From NCBI GenBank assembly GCA_944353735.1, contig CALVPU010000046.1, positions 1 to 6,534 on the forward strand: DNA of 6,534 bases, written 5' to 3'. Positions 4,549 to 6,534 of this stretch are shown here, in pieces; the stretch's first letter is position 1, and each line of letters starts with the position of its first letter. Below the pieces are notes generated by a model that saw only the letters and a program-made list of their open reading frames with translations, did no database searches and had not been told where the DNA came from. This DNA comes from an uncultured Eubacteriales bacterium (GTDB lineage: Bacteria; Bacillota; Clostridia; Christensenellales; Aristaeellaceae). The position numbers and the translations under genes are program-made.

Positions 4549-6534
4549 ATGGAAAACCAGCGGGAATTCACGATGGACAAGGTCTTTGCGCCGCAGAAGA
4601 TCGAAAAGCGCATCTACGACATGTGGGAGCAGTCCGGCGCGTTCGAGCCGGTCAAGGACCCGGACAAAAAACCGTTCACGATCGTCATGCCGCCGCCGAA
4701 CATCACCGGTCAGCTGCACATCGGTCACGCGCTGGACGAGATGCCGCAGGACGTGCTGATCCGCTATCACCGCATGAAGGGCGACCCGACCCTGTGGGTG
4801 CCCGGCACCGACCACGCCTCCATCGCCACCGAGGTCAAGATCGTCGACGCGCTCAAGAAGGAAGACCTGACCAAGCAGGACGTCGGGCGCGAGAAGTTCC
4901 TCGAGCGCGCCTGGGCGTGGAAGCGCGAATACGGCGGGCGCATCGTCAAGCAGCTGCGCAAGCTGGGCGTTTCCTGCGACTGGAAGCACGAGCGCTTCAC
5001 GATGGACGACGGCCTCAGCCGCGCCGTGCGCGAGACGTTCGTGCGCTACTATGAAAAGGGCCTGATCTATCGCGGCGACCGCATCATCAACTGGTGCCCG
5101 ACCTGCAAGACGGCGCTGTCCGACGCCGAGGTCGAATACGTCGAGCAGCAGTCCCACCTGTGGTACATCCGCTATCCGGGCCCCGACGGCTGCGACGTGG
5201 TCGTCGCCACCACCCGCCCGGAGACGATGCTCGGCGACACCGGCGTGTGCGTCAACCCCAACGACGAGCGCTACGCCGGTCTGGTGGGCAAGACCGTGCT
5301 GCTGCCGATCATGAACCGCCAGATCCCCGTCGTCGCCGACGACTACGCCGACATGGAGTTCGGCACCGGCGCGGTCAAGATGACCCCCGCGCACGACCCG
5401 AACGACTTTGAGGTCGGTCGCCGCCACAACCTCGAAGTCATCCGCGTGATGAACGACGACGGCACGATGAACGAAAACGCCGGCAAGTATCAGGGCATGA
5501 CGCGCGAAACCTGCCGCGAGGCGGTCGTTCAGGAACTGAAGGAGCAGGGCTATCTGGTCAAGATCGAGCCGCTGACCCACAACGTCGGCACCTGCTACCG
5601 CTGCCACGACACCGTCGAGACGATGGTCTCCACGCAGTGGTTCGTGAAGATGCAGCCGCTGGCGGAGCCGGCGATTCAGGCGGCGAAGCGCGGCGAACTG
5701 CGCTTCATTCCCGAGCGCTTTGAAAAGACCTACTACAACTGGATGGAGAACATCCGCGACTGGTGCATCAGCCGCCAGCTCTGGTGGGGGCACCGCATCC
5801 CGGCGTTCTACTGCGACGCTTGCGGTGAAATGTTCGTCTCCCGCGACGACCTGACCGTCTGCCCGAAGTGCGGTCATCCGCTGCGGCAGGACGAGGACGT
5901 GCTCGACACGTGGTTCTCCTCGGCGCTGTGGCCGTTCAGCACGCTCGGCTGGCCCGACAATACGGAGGACCTGAAGTACTTCTACCCGAATTCCGTGCTC
6001 TCCTGCGGCTACGACATCATCTTCTTCTGGTTGGCGCGCATGGTGTTCTCCGGCATCGAACTGATGGGCAAGTGCCCGTTCCCGGTAGCGCTGATGCACG
6101 GTCTGGTTCGCGACGCGCAGGGGCGCAAGATGAGCAAGTCGCTGGGCAACGGCATCGATCCGATCGAGGTCATCGACAAGTACGGCGCGGACGCGCTGCG
6201 CTTCTCGCTGGTGATGGGCGTCGCCCCGGGCAGCGACATCCGCATGTCCGAGGAGAAGATCGAGTCGTTCCGCAACTTCGCCAACAAGATCTGGAATGCC
6301 AGCCGCTTCGTGCTGATGAACCTGCAAGGCTTTGCGCCCCAGAGACTGCCCGCGGCGGACAGGCTGTCGCTGGCGGACAAATGGATCCTGACCCGCTTCC
6401 AGGAGACCGCCCGCAGCGTCACCGACGACCTCGAAAACTTCGACCTCGGCTACGCGGCGACAAAGCTGTACGACTTTGTGTGGAGCACGTTCTGCGACTG
6501 GTACATCGAGCTGGCAAAGCAGGGCCTGCACGAC
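4549..6534 (+). CDS. valS: Valyl-tRNA synthetase, 5' part (runs off the right edge)
   Basis: This class I synthetase charges tRNA-Val with valine in the cytoplasm and hydrolyses mischarged Thr-tRNA-Val. The window holds the first 662 codons without a stop, about three quarters of a usual protein of about 880 residues. Visible parts are PPPNITGQLHIGH with HIGH at residues 57-60, the CP1 editing domain with TTRPETMLGDTG at 221-232 and MTPAHDPNDFEVGRRH further on, WCISRQLWWGHRIPA from 405, and GRKMSKSLGN with KMSKS at 527-531. Cysteine pairs that may bind zinc are at 183/186, 349/352, 422/425 and 438/441. The anticodon-binding domain begins around LADKWILTR at 608. The C-terminal coiled coil lies outside. 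ATG 4549 is chosen because AAGGGAG at 4531-4537 precedes it by 11 bases; an in-frame ATG at 4573 lacks such a site. The T-box upstream supports the valine assignment over isoleucine or leucine. No frameshift or missing motif is seen. Confidence 0.97.
   Translation, partial: MENQREFTMDKVFAPQKIEKRIYDMWEQSGAFEPVKDPDKKPFTIVMPPPNITGQLHIGHALDEMPQDVLIRYHRMKGDPTLWVPGTDHASIATEVKIVDALKKEDLTKQDVGREKFLERAWAWKREYGGRIVKQLRKLGVSCDWKHERFTMDDGLSRAVRETFVRYYEKGLIYRGDRIINWCPTCKTALSDAEVEYVEQQSHLWYIRYPGPDGCDVVVATTRPETMLGDTGVCVNPNDERYAGLVGKTVLLPIMNRQIPVVADDYADMEFGTGAVKMTPAHDPNDFEVGRRHNLEVIRVMNDDGTMNENAGKYQGMTRETCREAVVQELKEQGYLVKIEPLTHNVGTCYRCHDTVETMVSTQWFVKMQPLAEPAIQAAKRGELRFIPERFEKTYYNWMENIRDWCISRQLWWGHRIPAFYCDACGEMFVSRDDLTVCPKCGHPLRQDEDVLDTWFSSALWPFSTLGWPDNTEDLKYFYPNSVLSCGYDIIFFWLARMVFSGIELMGKCPFPVALMHGLVRDAQGRKMSKSLGNGIDPIEVIDKYGADALRFSLVMGVAPGSDIRMSEEKIESFRNFANKIWNASRFVLMNLQGFAPQRLPAADRLSLADKWILTRFQETARSVTDDLENFDLGYAATKLYDFVWSTFCDWYIELAKQGLHD

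Noticed and set aside
4129..6531. An 800-codon open frame on the minus strand opposite valS
   Set aside because: It is the antisense shadow of a GC-rich gene: the plus strand encodes ValRS with all class I motifs and a T-box, while the minus frame has a low-complexity Arg/Ala/Asp/Val-rich translation and runs through the T-box and terminator.

Overview
The window looks like ordinary chromosome from a GC-rich member of the Bacillota (Firmicutes), probably a clostridial lineage. The phylum call rests on four things seen together: a Bacillus-type PurR repressor with PurBox-like operators, a T-box leader in front of a valyl-tRNA synthetase gene, strong Shine-Dalgarno sequences, and sigma-A-type promoters. 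The genes are GC-rich and use many GCC, GTC, ATC and CTG codons, while the spacers are clearly AT-richer. The exact family or genus cannot be read from this sequence.

Layout from left to right. Positions 1-154 hold PurBox-like sites, including one exact consensus match, and the terminator of purR. purR runs on the minus strand (155-982). A 353-base divergent spacer holds an inverted PurBox pair over the purR promoter, one further PurBox-like site, and a good sigma-A promoter for the next gene. A Gfo/Idh/MocA oxidoreductase runs on the plus strand (1336-2424) and converges, across a shared hairpin, on a minus-strand glycerophosphodiester phosphodiesterase-family gene (2495-3253). A second divergent spacer holds two back-to-back sigma-A promoters, one for the phosphodiesterase and one for an MgtC/SapB-family membrane protein (3524-4198). 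The MgtC terminator overlaps the promoter of the following unit, a valine T-box leader (about 4271-4501) controlling valS (4549 to beyond the right edge).

These are five single-gene transcription units rather than one operon. Each has a recognisable promoter or ribosome binding site and most have a terminator. The best-linked pieces are purR with its own operators, and the T-box with valS. The other three genes have no evident functional tie to their neighbours. No mobile element, CRISPR array, tRNA, rRNA or defence-like system was seen. I do not see a new biological system here. The points most worth a second look are regulatory: the PurBox group at the left edge, the inverted PurBox pair at purR, and the promoter embedded in the MgtC terminator.
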